DNA of 49,513 nt from an uncultured Oscillospiraceae bacterium (GTDB lineage: Bacteria > Bacillota > Clostridia > Oscillospirales > Oscillospiraceae): NCBI GenBank assembly GCA_934597345.1, contig CAKTRJ010000017.1, positions 1 to 49,513 on the forward strand, read 5' to 3'. The notes beneath the pieces are model-generated. The model was not told where the DNA came from. It was given only the letters and a program-made list of their open reading frames with translations, and did not search any database. Below are positions 39,872 through 47,116 of the stretch, piece after piece. Position 1 is the first letter of the stretch; each line of letters starts with the position of its first letter. Position numbers and translations under genes: made by a program.

Positions 39872-42256
39872 ATGTACCGGGTAACGAAACGAGACGGAAC
39901 CATCGCCGAATTTGATATCGCCAAGATCAGCGCGGCCATTACCAAGGCCTTTGACGCCATGGGCAAGCAGTACCATCCCAGCGTCATGGACATGCTGGCC
40001 CTGCGTGTCACGGCGGAGTTCGAGCCTAAGATCAAGGACGAGCTGGTGGCCGTGGAGGACATTCAGGACTGCGTGGAAAAGGTGCTGTCCGAGGCGGGCT
40101 ACGCCGATGTAGCCAAGGCCTACATCCTGTACCGCAAGCAGCGGGAAAAGGTCCGCAACGTGGGCAGCGCCCTGCTAAACTATAAGGATCTGGTGGACAA
40201 CTACCTCCAGATCAACGACTGGCGCGTGAAGGAGAACTCCACCGTCACCTATTCCGTGGGCGGCCTGATCCTGTCCAACTCCGGTGCCATCACCGCTAAC
40301 TACTGGCTCAGCGAGATCTACGATCCCGAGGTGGCCGAGGCCCACCGCAACGCCGACCTGCATCTCCATGACCTGAGCATGCTGACCGGCTACTGCGCCG
40401 GCTGGAGCCTGAAGCAGCTGATCCAGGAGGGCCTGGGCGGCGTGGTGGGCAAGATCACGTCCTCTCCCGCCAGCCATCTGAGCACCCTGTGCAACCAGAT
40501 GGTGAACTTCCTGGGTATCATGCAGAACGAGTGGGCCGGCGCCCAGGCGTTCTCTTCCTTTGATACCTACCTGGCGCCCTTCGTCAAGGTGGACAACCTG
40601 ACCCAGAAGGAGGTCAAGCAGTGCATCCAGTCCTTCGTCTACGGCGTCAATACGCCCTCCCGCTGGGGCACCCAGGCGCCCTTCAGCAACATCACGCTGG
40701 ACTGGACCGTGCCCCGTGACCTGAAGGATCAGCCCGCCATCGTGGGCGGCTGTGAGCGGGACTTCACCTATGGCGACTGCCAGAAGGAAATGGACATGGT
40801 CAACAAGGCCTTCATCGAGATCATGATCGAGGGCGACGCCAATGGCCGCGGCTTCCAGTACCCCATCCCCACCTATTCCATCACCCGCGACTTCGACTGG
40901 AGCGAGACTGAGAACAACAAGCTCCTGTTTGAGATGACCGCCAAGTACGGCACGCCCTACTTCTCCAACTACATCAACTCCGATATGGAGCCCAACGATG
41001 TGCGTTCCATGTGCTGCCGTCTGCGCCTTGACCTGCGCGAGCTGCGGAAGAAGTCCGGCGGCTTCTTCGGCTCCGGCGAGTCCACCGGCTCCGTGGGCGT
41101 GGTCACCATCAACCTGCCCCGCATCGCCTATCTGGCGGAGAACGAGGCCGACTTCTATGTCCGTCTGGACAAGCTGATGGACATTGCCGCCCGCTCCCTG
41201 AAAACCAAGCGCACCGTTATCACCAAGCTGCTGAACGCGGGCCTGTATCCCTATACCAAGCGGTATCTGGGTACCTTCGACAACCACTTCTCCACCATCG
41301 GCCTGATCGGCATGAACGAGGTGGGCCTGAACGCCAACTGGCTGCGGAAGGATCTGACCCATCCCGAGACGCAGGCTTTCGCCAAGGACGTGCTGAACCA
41401 CATGCGGGAGCGCCTCAGCGACTATCAGGAGCAGTACGGCGACCTCTACAATCTGGAGGCCACCCCTGCCGAGTCCACCACCTACCGCTTCGCCAAGCAC
41501 GACAAGAAGCACTATCCCGACATTATCACCGCCAACGAGAACGGCACTCCCTACTACACCAACTCCAGCCACCTGCCCGTGGGCTATACCGAGGACATTT
41601 TCTCCGCGCTGGACGTGCAGGATGACCTGCAGACCCTGTATACCTCCGGCACCGTGTTCCACGCCTTTTTGGGCGAGAAGCTGCCGGATTGGAAGGCGGC
41701 CGCCCAGCTGGTGCGCAAGATCGCCGAGAACTATAAGCTGCCCTATTACACCCTGTCCCCCACCTATTCCGTGTGCAAGAACCACGGCTATCTGTCCGGC
41801 GAGGTATCTGTCTGCCCCGAGTGCGGCGAGCGGACCGAGATCTACAGCCGTATCACCGGCTACTATCGCCCGGTGCAGAACTGGAACGAAGGCAAGGCGC
41901 AGGAGTTCAAGGATCGCAAGGTCTACGACATCGGCCACTCCCACCTGACCCATCAGGGTGTGCTGCATCCCGACGTGAAGGCGGAGCAGCCCGACGCTCC
42001 GGCCGAGGAGCCTGCGGGCAATGCCTGCGGCACGGTGAAGCTGTTTGCCACCCGCACCTGCCCCAACTGCAAGCAGGCGGAAAAGCTGCTGACCGAGGCC
42101 GGTATCCCCTTTACCCGTCTGCTGGCGGAGGAGAACGGCGAGGAGGCCGCCCGTCTTGGCATCCGTCAGGCTCCCACGCTGGTGGTGGGCGACGCCGAGG
42201 ATAAGTATGTGGGTCTCGGCGCGGTGCGGAAGTTCATCGCCGAGTACAACGCCTGA
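39872..42256 (+). CDS. nrdD: Anaerobic (class III) ribonucleoside-triphosphate reductase with C-terminal glutaredoxin-like domain
   Basis: 794 residues from the ATG at 39872, behind AGGAGGAAC. It makes deoxyribonucleotides by a glycyl-radical mechanism. Order of parts: ATP-cone about 1-95 (MYRVTKRDGTIAEFDIAKIS); catalytic barrel about 100-610, with HLHDLSMLTGYCAGWSL; a zinc site with Cys635, Cys648 and Cys651 (CPEC); the glycyl-radical loop RITGYYRPVQNWNEGK with Gly663; a short acidic linker; then a glutaredoxin-like domain about 716-794 with CPNC (Cys730, Cys733) and QAPTLVV. Most NrdDs end at the radical loop. The attached redoxin and the thioredoxin reductase gene downstream suggest NADPH-dependent thiol reduction instead of formate use. 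A terminator follows. Confidence 0.95.
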   Translation: MYRVTKRDGTIAEFDIAKISAAITKAFDAMGKQYHPSVMDMLALRVTAEFEPKIKDELVAVEDIQDCVEKVLSEAGYADVAKAYILYRKQREKVRNVGSALLNYKDLVDNYLQINDWRVKENSTVTYSVGGLILSNSGAITANYWLSEIYDPEVAEAHRNADLHLHDLSMLTGYCAGWSLKQLIQEGLGGVVGKITSSPASHLSTLCNQMVNFLGIMQNEWAGAQAFSSFDTYLAPFVKVDNLTQKEVKQCIQSFVYGVNTPSRWGTQAPFSNITLDWTVPRDLKDQPAIVGGCERDFTYGDCQKEMDMVNKAFIEIMIEGDANGRGFQYPIPTYSITRDFDWSETENNKLLFEMTAKYGTPYFSNYINSDMEPNDVRSMCCRLRLDLRELRKKSGGFFGSGESTGSVGVVTINLPRIAYLAENEADFYVRLDKLMDIAARSLKTKRTVITKLLNAGLYPYTKRYLGTFDNHFSTIGLIGMNEVGLNANWLRKDLTHPETQAFAKDVLNHMRERLSDYQEQYGDLYNLEATPAESTTYRFAKHDKKHYPDIITANENGTPYYTNSSHLPVGYTEDIFSALDVQDDLQTLYTSGTVFHAFLGEKLPDWKAAAQLVRKIAENYKLPYYTLSPTYSVCKNHGYLSGEVSVCPECGERTEIYSRITGYYRPVQNWNEGKAQEFKDRKVYDIGHSHLTHQGVLHPDVKAEQPDAPAEEPAGNACGTVKLFATRTCPNCKQAEKLLTEAGIPFTRLLAEENGEEAARLGIRQAPTLVVGDAEDKYVGLGAVRKFIAEYNA

Positions 42257-42282
42257 GAACCATAATCCCGCATATCAAACCG

Positions 42283-42309
42283 AAAAGCCCCCTTTCAGGG
42301 GGCTTTTTC
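42283..42309 (+). terminator. Terminator after nrdD
   Basis: AAAAGCCCCCTT and AGGGGGCTTTTT pair around a tight loop, followed by TTCC. It is 26 bases after the stop. Confidence 0.85.
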
Positions 42310-42343
42310 CGGAATAAACGGAAGCGTTGAAAAACACGGTACC

Positions 42344-42519
42344 AAAGCCTCCCCTGTGTAAGGGGAGGTGGCAGCTACGGCGGCATAGCCGCCGAGATCG
42401 GGGCTAAAAACATGCCACCGGCATGTTTTCTTAACGCCCCGACGGAGGGGTTGGCGGGTAATGGACAATCCCCCAGTCTCGCTTGCGCTCGACAGCCCCC
42501 CTTACACAAGGGGGCCTTA
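42344..42519. repeat. MITE-like non-coding element, copy 2
   Basis: About 176 bp with terminal inverted repeats AAAGCCTCCCCTGTGTAAGG (left) and, on the minus strand, AAGGCCCCCTTGTGTAAGGG (right). The interior shares GCCGCCGAGATCG, CTAAAAACATGCC and TGTTTTCTTA with copy 1 in the same orientation. It separates the nrdD terminator from trxB, whose ribosome site begins about 15 bases after the element. Confidence 0.78.
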
Positions 42520-42549
42520 ATTCCCCAACAACATAAGGAGGCAGCCTCT

Positions 42550-43461
42550 ATGCATGATATCATCGTGGTGGGCGGCGGCCCTGCCGGACTGACGGCGGCG
42601 CTGTATGCCGCCCGCGCCGGTAAGACCGTGGCCGTGGCCGAGCGGGAGAATACCGGCGGCCAGATCGTCTATTCCCCGCTGGTGGAGAACTATCCCGCCG
42701 TGCCTGCCATGTCCGGCGCGGATTTCGCCCAGAAGCTTACCGAGCAGGTGGAGGCCCTGGGCGTGGAGATCATCTATGACGAGGTCACGGACCTTGCCCG
42801 TGACGGCGAGGGCTTTATCGTCCGCTGCGACGGCGGCGAACACCGCTGCCGCGCGGTGGTGCTGGCCACCGGCGCGGCCCATCGCCATCTGGGCCTTCCT
42901 GGCGAGGAGGACTTGGTGGGCTGCGGCGTGTCCTACTGTGCCGTGTGCGACGGCGCGTTCTATACCGGCCGGGACGTGGCGGTGGTGGGCGGCGGCGATA
43001 CCGCTCTGCAGGACGCCCTGTTTCTGGCAAACAGCTGCCGCAGCGTGACGCTGATCCATCGCCGGGATCAGTTCCGGGGCGAGGATCGTCTGGTGCGGCA
43101 GGTGGAGAGCCGGGAGAACATCCATATCCTGTACAGCCATACCGTGGAGGCCCTGCATGAAGCCAACGGCGAGCTGACCGGCGTCACGGTAAAAGATGTC
43201 AAGACCGGAGCGACGCGGGAGCTGGCGGTGGAGGGCCTGTTCGCCGCCGTGGGCCAGCTGCCCCAGAGCGCTCCCTTCGCGGCGCTGGTGAACACCGACG
43301 GCGGTTACTATCAGGCGGGGGAGGATACCCTGACCGGCTGTGACGGCGTGTTTGCCGCCGGTGACGGCCGGGTGAAGTCCGTCCGCCAGCTGACCACCGC
43401 CGTAGGCGACGGCGCGGTAGCGGGTCTGGCCGCCTGCCGGTATGTGGACGCGCTGCGGTAG
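42550..43461 (+). CDS. trxB: Thioredoxin reductase
   Basis: 303 residues from ATG at 42550, behind AAGGAGG. It uses NADPH and FAD to reduce a thioredoxin or glutaredoxin-like protein. Signatures: FAD site IVVGGGPAGLTAALYA at the N-terminus, redox pair CAVC (Cys130, Cys133) in SYCAVCDGAFY, NADPH site VAVVGGGDTALQDALFL, and the C-terminal FAD motif GVFAAGDGRVKSVRQ. The protein is complete. It follows nrdD, whose fused redoxin domain is a plausible substrate, after a terminator and a MITE-like element. No obvious promoter is seen between the element and the gene, so its transcript may start within the element or read through. Confidence 0.94.
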   Translation: MHDIIVVGGGPAGLTAALYAARAGKTVAVAERENTGGQIVYSPLVENYPAVPAMSGADFAQKLTEQVEALGVEIIYDEVTDLARDGEGFIVRCDGGEHRCRAVVLATGAAHRHLGLPGEEDLVGCGVSYCAVCDGAFYTGRDVAVVGGGDTALQDALFLANSCRSVTLIHRRDQFRGEDRLVRQVESRENIHILYSHTVEALHEANGELTGVTVKDVKTGATRELAVEGLFAAVGQLPQSAPFAALVNTDGGYYQAGEDTLTGCDGVFAAGDGRVKSVRQLTTAVGDGAVAGLAACRYVDALR

Positions 43462-43477
43462 ATGCGGTAAAAGCATT

Positions 43478-43597
43478 CGTAGGGGCGACCCTTGCGGTCG
43501 CCCACACAGCAGTCATTAGGGCGGACAGAGTCTTCCGCCCCTACGCACCAACCACCGATAGAACTTCGTAGGGCGCGATGCCCTCATCGCGCCGCCA
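43478..43597. repeat. GTAGGGGCG-type inverted repeat element
   Basis: CGTAGGGGCG (43478-43487) is matched by CGCCCCTACG (43536-43545) as inverted ends, with GACCCTTGCGGTCGCCC inside. A related stretch GTAGGGCGCGATGCCCTC with ATCGCGCCGCC follows at 43568-43597. It is non-coding and of a kind seen repeatedly in genomes of gut Firmicutes. Confidence 0.65.
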
Positions 43598-43651
43598 TAC
43601 CATCTTTGCGCTCAAAAACACAAAATATTCTTCATGACGCGGCGTTGGGTA

Positions 43652-43682
43652 TTGCTCGTGACGCTGCGTCATGTGCTATCAT
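43652..43682 (+). promoter_or_regulatory. MerR-type promoter with 19-bp spacer and central dyad
   Basis: TTGCTC (43652-43657), a 19-base spacer, TATCAT (43677-43682). The spacer holds a perfect dyad TGACGC-T-GCGTCA (43659-43671). An overlong spacer with a central dyad is the classic arrangement for MerR regulators. A partial copy, TGACGCGGCGTT, lies at 43635-43646. Confidence 0.72.
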
Positions 43683-43706
43683 GGCCCCATAAGGAGGTGA
43701 AATGCT

Positions 43707-44432
43707 ATGTCCAAATACACCACAGGTGAGCTGGCAAAGCTGTGCGGCGTCACCGTGCGGACGGTGCAGTACTACGACAGCCGGGGCATCCTGATCCCCA
43801 CGGAGCTGTCCGAGGGCGGGCGGCGGCTGTATACGGACGGCGATCTGCGGCGGCTGCGGATCATCTGCTTCCTGCGGGACATGGGGCTGCCCATCGACGC
43901 CATCGCCCAGCTGCTGGCAGAGGAGGAGCCGGGCCGGGTGGTGGAGCTGCTGCTGGAGCAGCAGGAGCAGGCGCTGCGTCAGGAGCTGGCCCGGAGCCAG
44001 TCCCGGTTGGAAAAGCTGGAGGAGCTGCGCCGCCAGGTGAAGCAGCAGCCGGCGTTCTCCGTGGAATCCATCGGTGACATAGCGTATCTGATGGAGCGAC
44101 GCGCACAACTGAAACGGGTGCATGGCACCATGCTGCTGGCGGGCGTCCCCATGTCGCTGCTGGAGGTGACGGGGATCGTCCTGTGGATCGTCACCGGTGT
44201 CTGGTGGCCCTTTGCGGTATATCTGCTGCTGGCGGTGCCCTTCGGCATCTGGGTCAGCCGGTACTATTTCCGGCGTGTGGCCTATCTCTGTCCCCAGTGC
44301 CACACGGTGTTCCGCCCGGCGCTGCGGGAGGCGTTTTTTGCCCGGCATACGCCCTCGGCCCGGAAACTGACCTGCACCTGCTGCGGCTACCACGGCTTCT
44401 GCGTGGAGACGACGGGAGGTGATGGGGCATGA
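43707..44432 (+). CDS. MerR-family regulator with membrane helices and zinc ribbon
   Basis: 241 residues. Residues 1-70 are a MerR DNA-binding domain (YTTGELAKLCGVTVRTVQYYDSRG, then RRLYTDGDLRRLRIICFLRDMG), followed by a coiled-coil dimer helix to about 130. Instead of a small effector domain it then has two hydrophobic helices (about 139-188) and a C-terminal zinc ribbon (Cys195 and Cys198, then CTCC at 223-226). Membrane-bound MerR proteins are uncommon. Its stop overlaps the start of a CPBP protease gene. The promoter has the 19-base spacer typical of MerR control, so it is probably autoregulated. The signal may be membrane-linked. Confidence 0.88.
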   Translation: MSKYTTGELAKLCGVTVRTVQYYDSRGILIPTELSEGGRRLYTDGDLRRLRIICFLRDMGLPIDAIAQLLAEEEPGRVVELLLEQQEQALRQELARSQSRLEKLEELRRQVKQQPAFSVESIGDIAYLMERRAQLKRVHGTMLLAGVPMSLLEVTGIVLWIVTGVWWPFAVYLLLAVPFGIWVSRYYFRRVAYLCPQCHTVFRPALREAFFARHTPSARKLTCTCCGYHGFCVETTGGDGA

Positions 44433-45199
44433 AGCGGTTTCTGACCAGATACCGCAGCGCCCTGCGGTTCACGCTGGCGCTGCTGCCCCTTGCCGCGGCG
44501 GCGGGCTATCTGGTGCTCCGCTATCAGCTGGCGCTGTATGACGAAGCCACACTGGCGGCCATGATGGCCCAGCTGGGCAGCACCACGGCGCTGCTGGTCG
44601 TGGGCACGGTGCAGACGGTGGTTTACGCTGCCGCAGCCAGCTTTTTCGGGTATATTCTGGCGGAAAAGCTGGGGCTGATGGGGCCTTTCCGGCTGGAAAA
44701 GCGGCCCCTGCTGCGGACGCTGGCAGTATCGGTCCCACTGGGCGTGCTGTTCAGTCTGGACTACTGGACGTTCGGCGCATGGCTGCCCAACACGGCGGTA
44801 CGGGATTCCGCGGCGGCGGAACTGACGGTGTGGGGGTGGTCCGCCGCCATCCTGTATGGCGGCGTGATAGAGGAGCTTCTCATGCGGCTGTTCCTCATGA
44901 GCCTGCTGGCCTTTCTGGGCTGGAAACTGTTCTTCCGCCGGGAGGAACGCGTACCCGGCGGCGTTATCATAGCGGCCAATGTGCTGGCGGCGCTGCTGTT
45001 TGCGGCGGGGCATCTGCCCGCTACGGTAGGGGTGTTCGGTACGCTGACGCCGCTGCTGCTGGTGCGATGCTTCCTGCTGAACGGCAGCTTCGGGCTGGTG
45101 TTCGGGCGGCTGTACCGGAAGTACGGCATCCAGTACGCCATGCTCAGCCATACGCTGCTGCACATCGTCAGTAAGCTGATCTGGACGGTATTCGCATAA
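44429..45199 (+). CDS. CPBP family intramembrane glutamic-type protease
   Basis: 256 residues, eight hydrophobic stretches. CPBP (CAAX prenyl protease-like, Abi) motifs: EELLMR (Glu148, Glu149, Arg153), then FAAGHLP with a conserved His near residue 195, and SHTLLHI near the C-terminus. These supply the Glu/His residues that activate water in this family. Bacterial members are implicated in bacteriocin immunity or in cutting membrane regulators. It starts within the MerR stop codon (ATGA) and has no other partner. Because the regulator has membrane helices itself, the protease might act on it, but that is a guess. A terminator follows. Confidence 0.85.
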   Translation: MKRFLTRYRSALRFTLALLPLAAAAGYLVLRYQLALYDEATLAAMMAQLGSTTALLVVGTVQTVVYAAAASFFGYILAEKLGLMGPFRLEKRPLLRTLAVSVPLGVLFSLDYWTFGAWLPNTAVRDSAAAELTVWGWSAAILYGGVIEELLMRLFLMSLLAFLGWKLFFRREERVPGGVIIAANVLAALLFAAGHLPATVGVFGTLTPLLLVRCFLLNGSFGLVFGRLYRKYGIQYAMLSHTLLHIVSKLIWTVFA

Positions 45200-45232
45200 G
45201 AAAAGCGCTGGCCGCCGATCAGCGCTTTTTTC
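45200..45232 (+). terminator. Terminator after the CPBP gene
   Basis: AAAAGCGCTG pairs with CAGCGCTTTT around GCCGCCGAT, followed by more T. Confidence 0.85.
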
Positions 45233-45300
45233 CGCCAGGGGAGTTGCCAAGGGGCGCGATATCGGGTATGATGGAGAAAAACAGGGGAGGGACGCATCGA

Positions 45301-46236
45301 ATGGTTGACATAACGCTATACGCCGCACCCATGGAGGGCTTGACCACTTATCTGTGGCGGCAGGCCCACCGGGAGATCTTCGGCGGTGTGGACAAGTATT
45401 TCACGCCGTTCCTGTCGCCCAACGCCAACCTGTGCTTCCAGCAGAAGGAACTGGACGAGATACAGGGAGAGCCGGACACAGTGCCCCAGCTGCTGACCAA
45501 CCGGAGCGAGCACTTCGTCTGGGCGGCCCGGGAATTGCAGGCGCGTGGGTATGGCGAGGTCAACTTCAATCTGGGCTGTCCCTCCGGAACGGTGACGGCC
45601 AAGCGCAAGGGCTCCGGACTGCTGGCCTGTCCGGAGGAGCTGGAGCGGTGTCTGGACGGCATCTTCGACGCGCTGCCGGACATGCGGGTGTCCGTCAAGA
45701 CCCGCATCGGGAAGAATGACCCGGCGGAGTGGGAAGCGCTGCTGGCGCTGTACAGCCGCTACCCCATCCATGAGCTGATCGTGCACCCCCGCGTTCAGAA
45801 GGAGTTCTATAAGGGCGCCGTCCACCGGGATGCCTTCGACCGGGCGCTGGCGGCGTATCCAGGGCGGCTGGTGTATAACGGCGACCTGTTCACGGCGGAG
45901 GATGTGACGGCGTTTCAGATGCAGTATCCCCAGGTGGATACGGTGATGGCGGGCCGGGGGCTGATGGCCGATCCCGCGCTGGGGCGGCGGCTCCATGGCG
46001 GCGCGGCGACCTCCCGGCAGGAGCTGGAGACGCTGCATGACCGGCTGCTGGAGGGCTATCGCCAGCGCCTCAGCGGTACGCCGCCGGTGCTGCACCGGAT
46101 GCGCGAGCTGTGGAACTATCTCAGCCTGCATTATGAGGGGGCGGAGCGGCCCCTGAAGGCCATCCGCAAGGCCAGCGACCTGACCGCCTATGAGACGGCG
46201 GCGAAGGAAATTTTGCGGAATTGTCCGATGAAATAA
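45301..46236 (+). CDS. tRNA-dihydrouridine synthase (Dus family)
   Basis: 311 residues from ATG at 45301 (MVDITLYAAPMEGLTTY), behind AGGGGAGGGA. It reduces uridine to dihydrouridine in tRNA D-loops using FMN and NADPH. Motifs: AAPMEGLT at the N-terminus (flavin barrel), VNFNLGCPSGTV with catalytic Cys at about 93, VSVKTRIG, HELIVHPRVQKEFYKG, LVYNGDLFTAEDV and VMAGRGLMADPALG. The C-terminal 70 residues form the helical RNA-binding domain. Which Dus subgroup (A, B, C) it belongs to is not clear to me. It is monocistronic with a terminator. Confidence 0.93.
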   Translation: MVDITLYAAPMEGLTTYLWRQAHREIFGGVDKYFTPFLSPNANLCFQQKELDEIQGEPDTVPQLLTNRSEHFVWAARELQARGYGEVNFNLGCPSGTVTAKRKGSGLLACPEELERCLDGIFDALPDMRVSVKTRIGKNDPAEWEALLALYSRYPIHELIVHPRVQKEFYKGAVHRDAFDRALAAYPGRLVYNGDLFTAEDVTAFQMQYPQVDTVMAGRGLMADPALGRRLHGGAATSRQELETLHDRLLEGYRQRLSGTPPVLHRMRELWNYLSLHYEGAERPLKAIRKASDLTAYETAAKEILRNCPMK

Positions 46237-46269
46237 AAAGAGACCGGTTCACAGAACCGGTCTCTTTTT
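46235..46269. terminator. Terminator after the Dus gene
   Basis: AAAAAGAGACCGGTTC and GAACCGGTCTCTTTTT form a perfect 16-bp stem with loop ACA. It starts within the stop codon. Confidence 0.92.
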
Positions 46270-46284
46270 ATAAGCCTCGCAGAG

Positions 46285-46425
46285 TTCGCGGCGCGGACGC
46301 CGCGAAAAAATCAAATCATTTTTCTGACGACATGTGCGTCAGAAAAATTCTTCTCGGCCGCCAGTGTGTCCGAAGGACGCGCGTAGCCGACCGCAATTCC
46401 TTTGGCAATGAAATCACAGATTTCA
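46285..46425. repeat. Run of small inverted repeats in the Dus-PII gap
   Basis: Three hairpins in about 140 bases: TTCGCGGCG/CGCCGCGAA (46285-46306), TTTTTCTGACG/CGTCAGAAAAA (46319-46347), and TGAAATC/GATTTCA (46409-46425). The second may terminate the minus-strand PII-like gene. The rest has no recognised function and looks like a non-coding repeat remnant. Confidence 0.55.
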
Positions 46426-46437
46426 TGCCAGCTTATC

Positions 46438-47115
46438 TTATTCGTCGTCCAGTCTCCGCAGGCCCGCCACGTCGGACACGGGCAGGGAGAAGCTGATGGC
46501 GCCCGCCGGAGTAGAAGGACCGGCATCCTTGTTGATGGCATTCATGATGGCGGCCTTCTCCTTGCCGCTGGCCACGATGTAGATCACATCCTTTTCGTTG
46601 GCCAGCGTTACGCCGAAGAACTTCTCCGTGCCGATAGCGCCGGTGCCCTTGGCGTGCAGCACCGTGCCGCCGCCTGCGCCCGCGCTGCGGGCCGCGTCCA
46701 TCACCATGTCGGAGTGACCCTCGTTCAGGATCACCACGATCAGTTCATACTCAAAATTCATTGTCGGTACACCTCCTCCGGTGGCGGCCTTGCCGCTGTC
46801 TGTCAGATAAGCCAGCGTCCGCCCGCTGCTGACGCTTTTCAGGGGCACGGCCAGCATCAGGCCGTTGCCGGGAATGTCGATAAAAAGCTTGCGCTTGGCG
46901 GTGCGGAACAGCTGCTTCATGGTATCTGTTCCCACCACCGCGCCGGTGACGGCCTTCTCCGTCCGGGACAGGCCATACAGCGCCAGCTGCTGGGGTGTGG
47001 CGGTGCCCCGTCCCATCATGGTGGTCACCAGATTCAGTCCGGCGTCCCGGTACAGGGCCGCCATATCCTCCGCCCGCTCGCGGTCTGTTATGCTCATTAA
47101 GTAGTAAAGCTCCAT
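46438..47115 (-). CDS. Protein with two PII-like (GlnB-like) domains
   Basis: 225 residues from ATG at 47115 (MELYYLMSITDRERAED), behind GGAGGTGGC. Two similar alpha/beta halves follow one another: about 1-106 (ends LAYLTD) and about 118-225 (NFEYELIVVILNEGHSDMVMDAARSAGAGGGTVLHAKGTG...). The second half has the PII-style Gly-rich loop GAGGGTVLHAKGTGA and a short basic turn, so it may bind a nucleotide; the first half has MMGRGTATPQQ. Such proteins commonly pair with DUF1538 membrane proteins, as here, one base after its stop. A regulatory role on the membrane partner, sensing nucleotides, is inferred. Confidence 0.8.
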   Translation of the reverse strand: MELYYLMSITDRERAEDMAALYRDAGLNLVTTMMGRGTATPQQLALYGLSRTEKAVTGAVVGTDTMKQLFRTAKRKLFIDIPGNGLMLAVPLKSVSSGRTLAYLTDSGKAATGGGVPTMNFEYELIVVILNEGHSDMVMDAARSAGAGGGTVLHAKGTGAIGTEKFFGVTLANEKDVIYIVASGKEKAAIMNAINKDAGPSTPAGAISFSLPVSDVAGLRRLDDE

Positions 47116-47116
47116 G

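Noticed and set aside
40175..41968. 597-codon minus-strand open frame inside nrdD
   Set aside because: Antisense to nrdD with Val/Gly/Leu/His-rich, domain-free sequence; a third-position GC effect.
37321..42519. CRISPR array suggested by repeated TGTGTAA-containing segments
   Set aside because: Only two long elements with inverted ends exist; there are no regular short repeats, spacers or cas genes.
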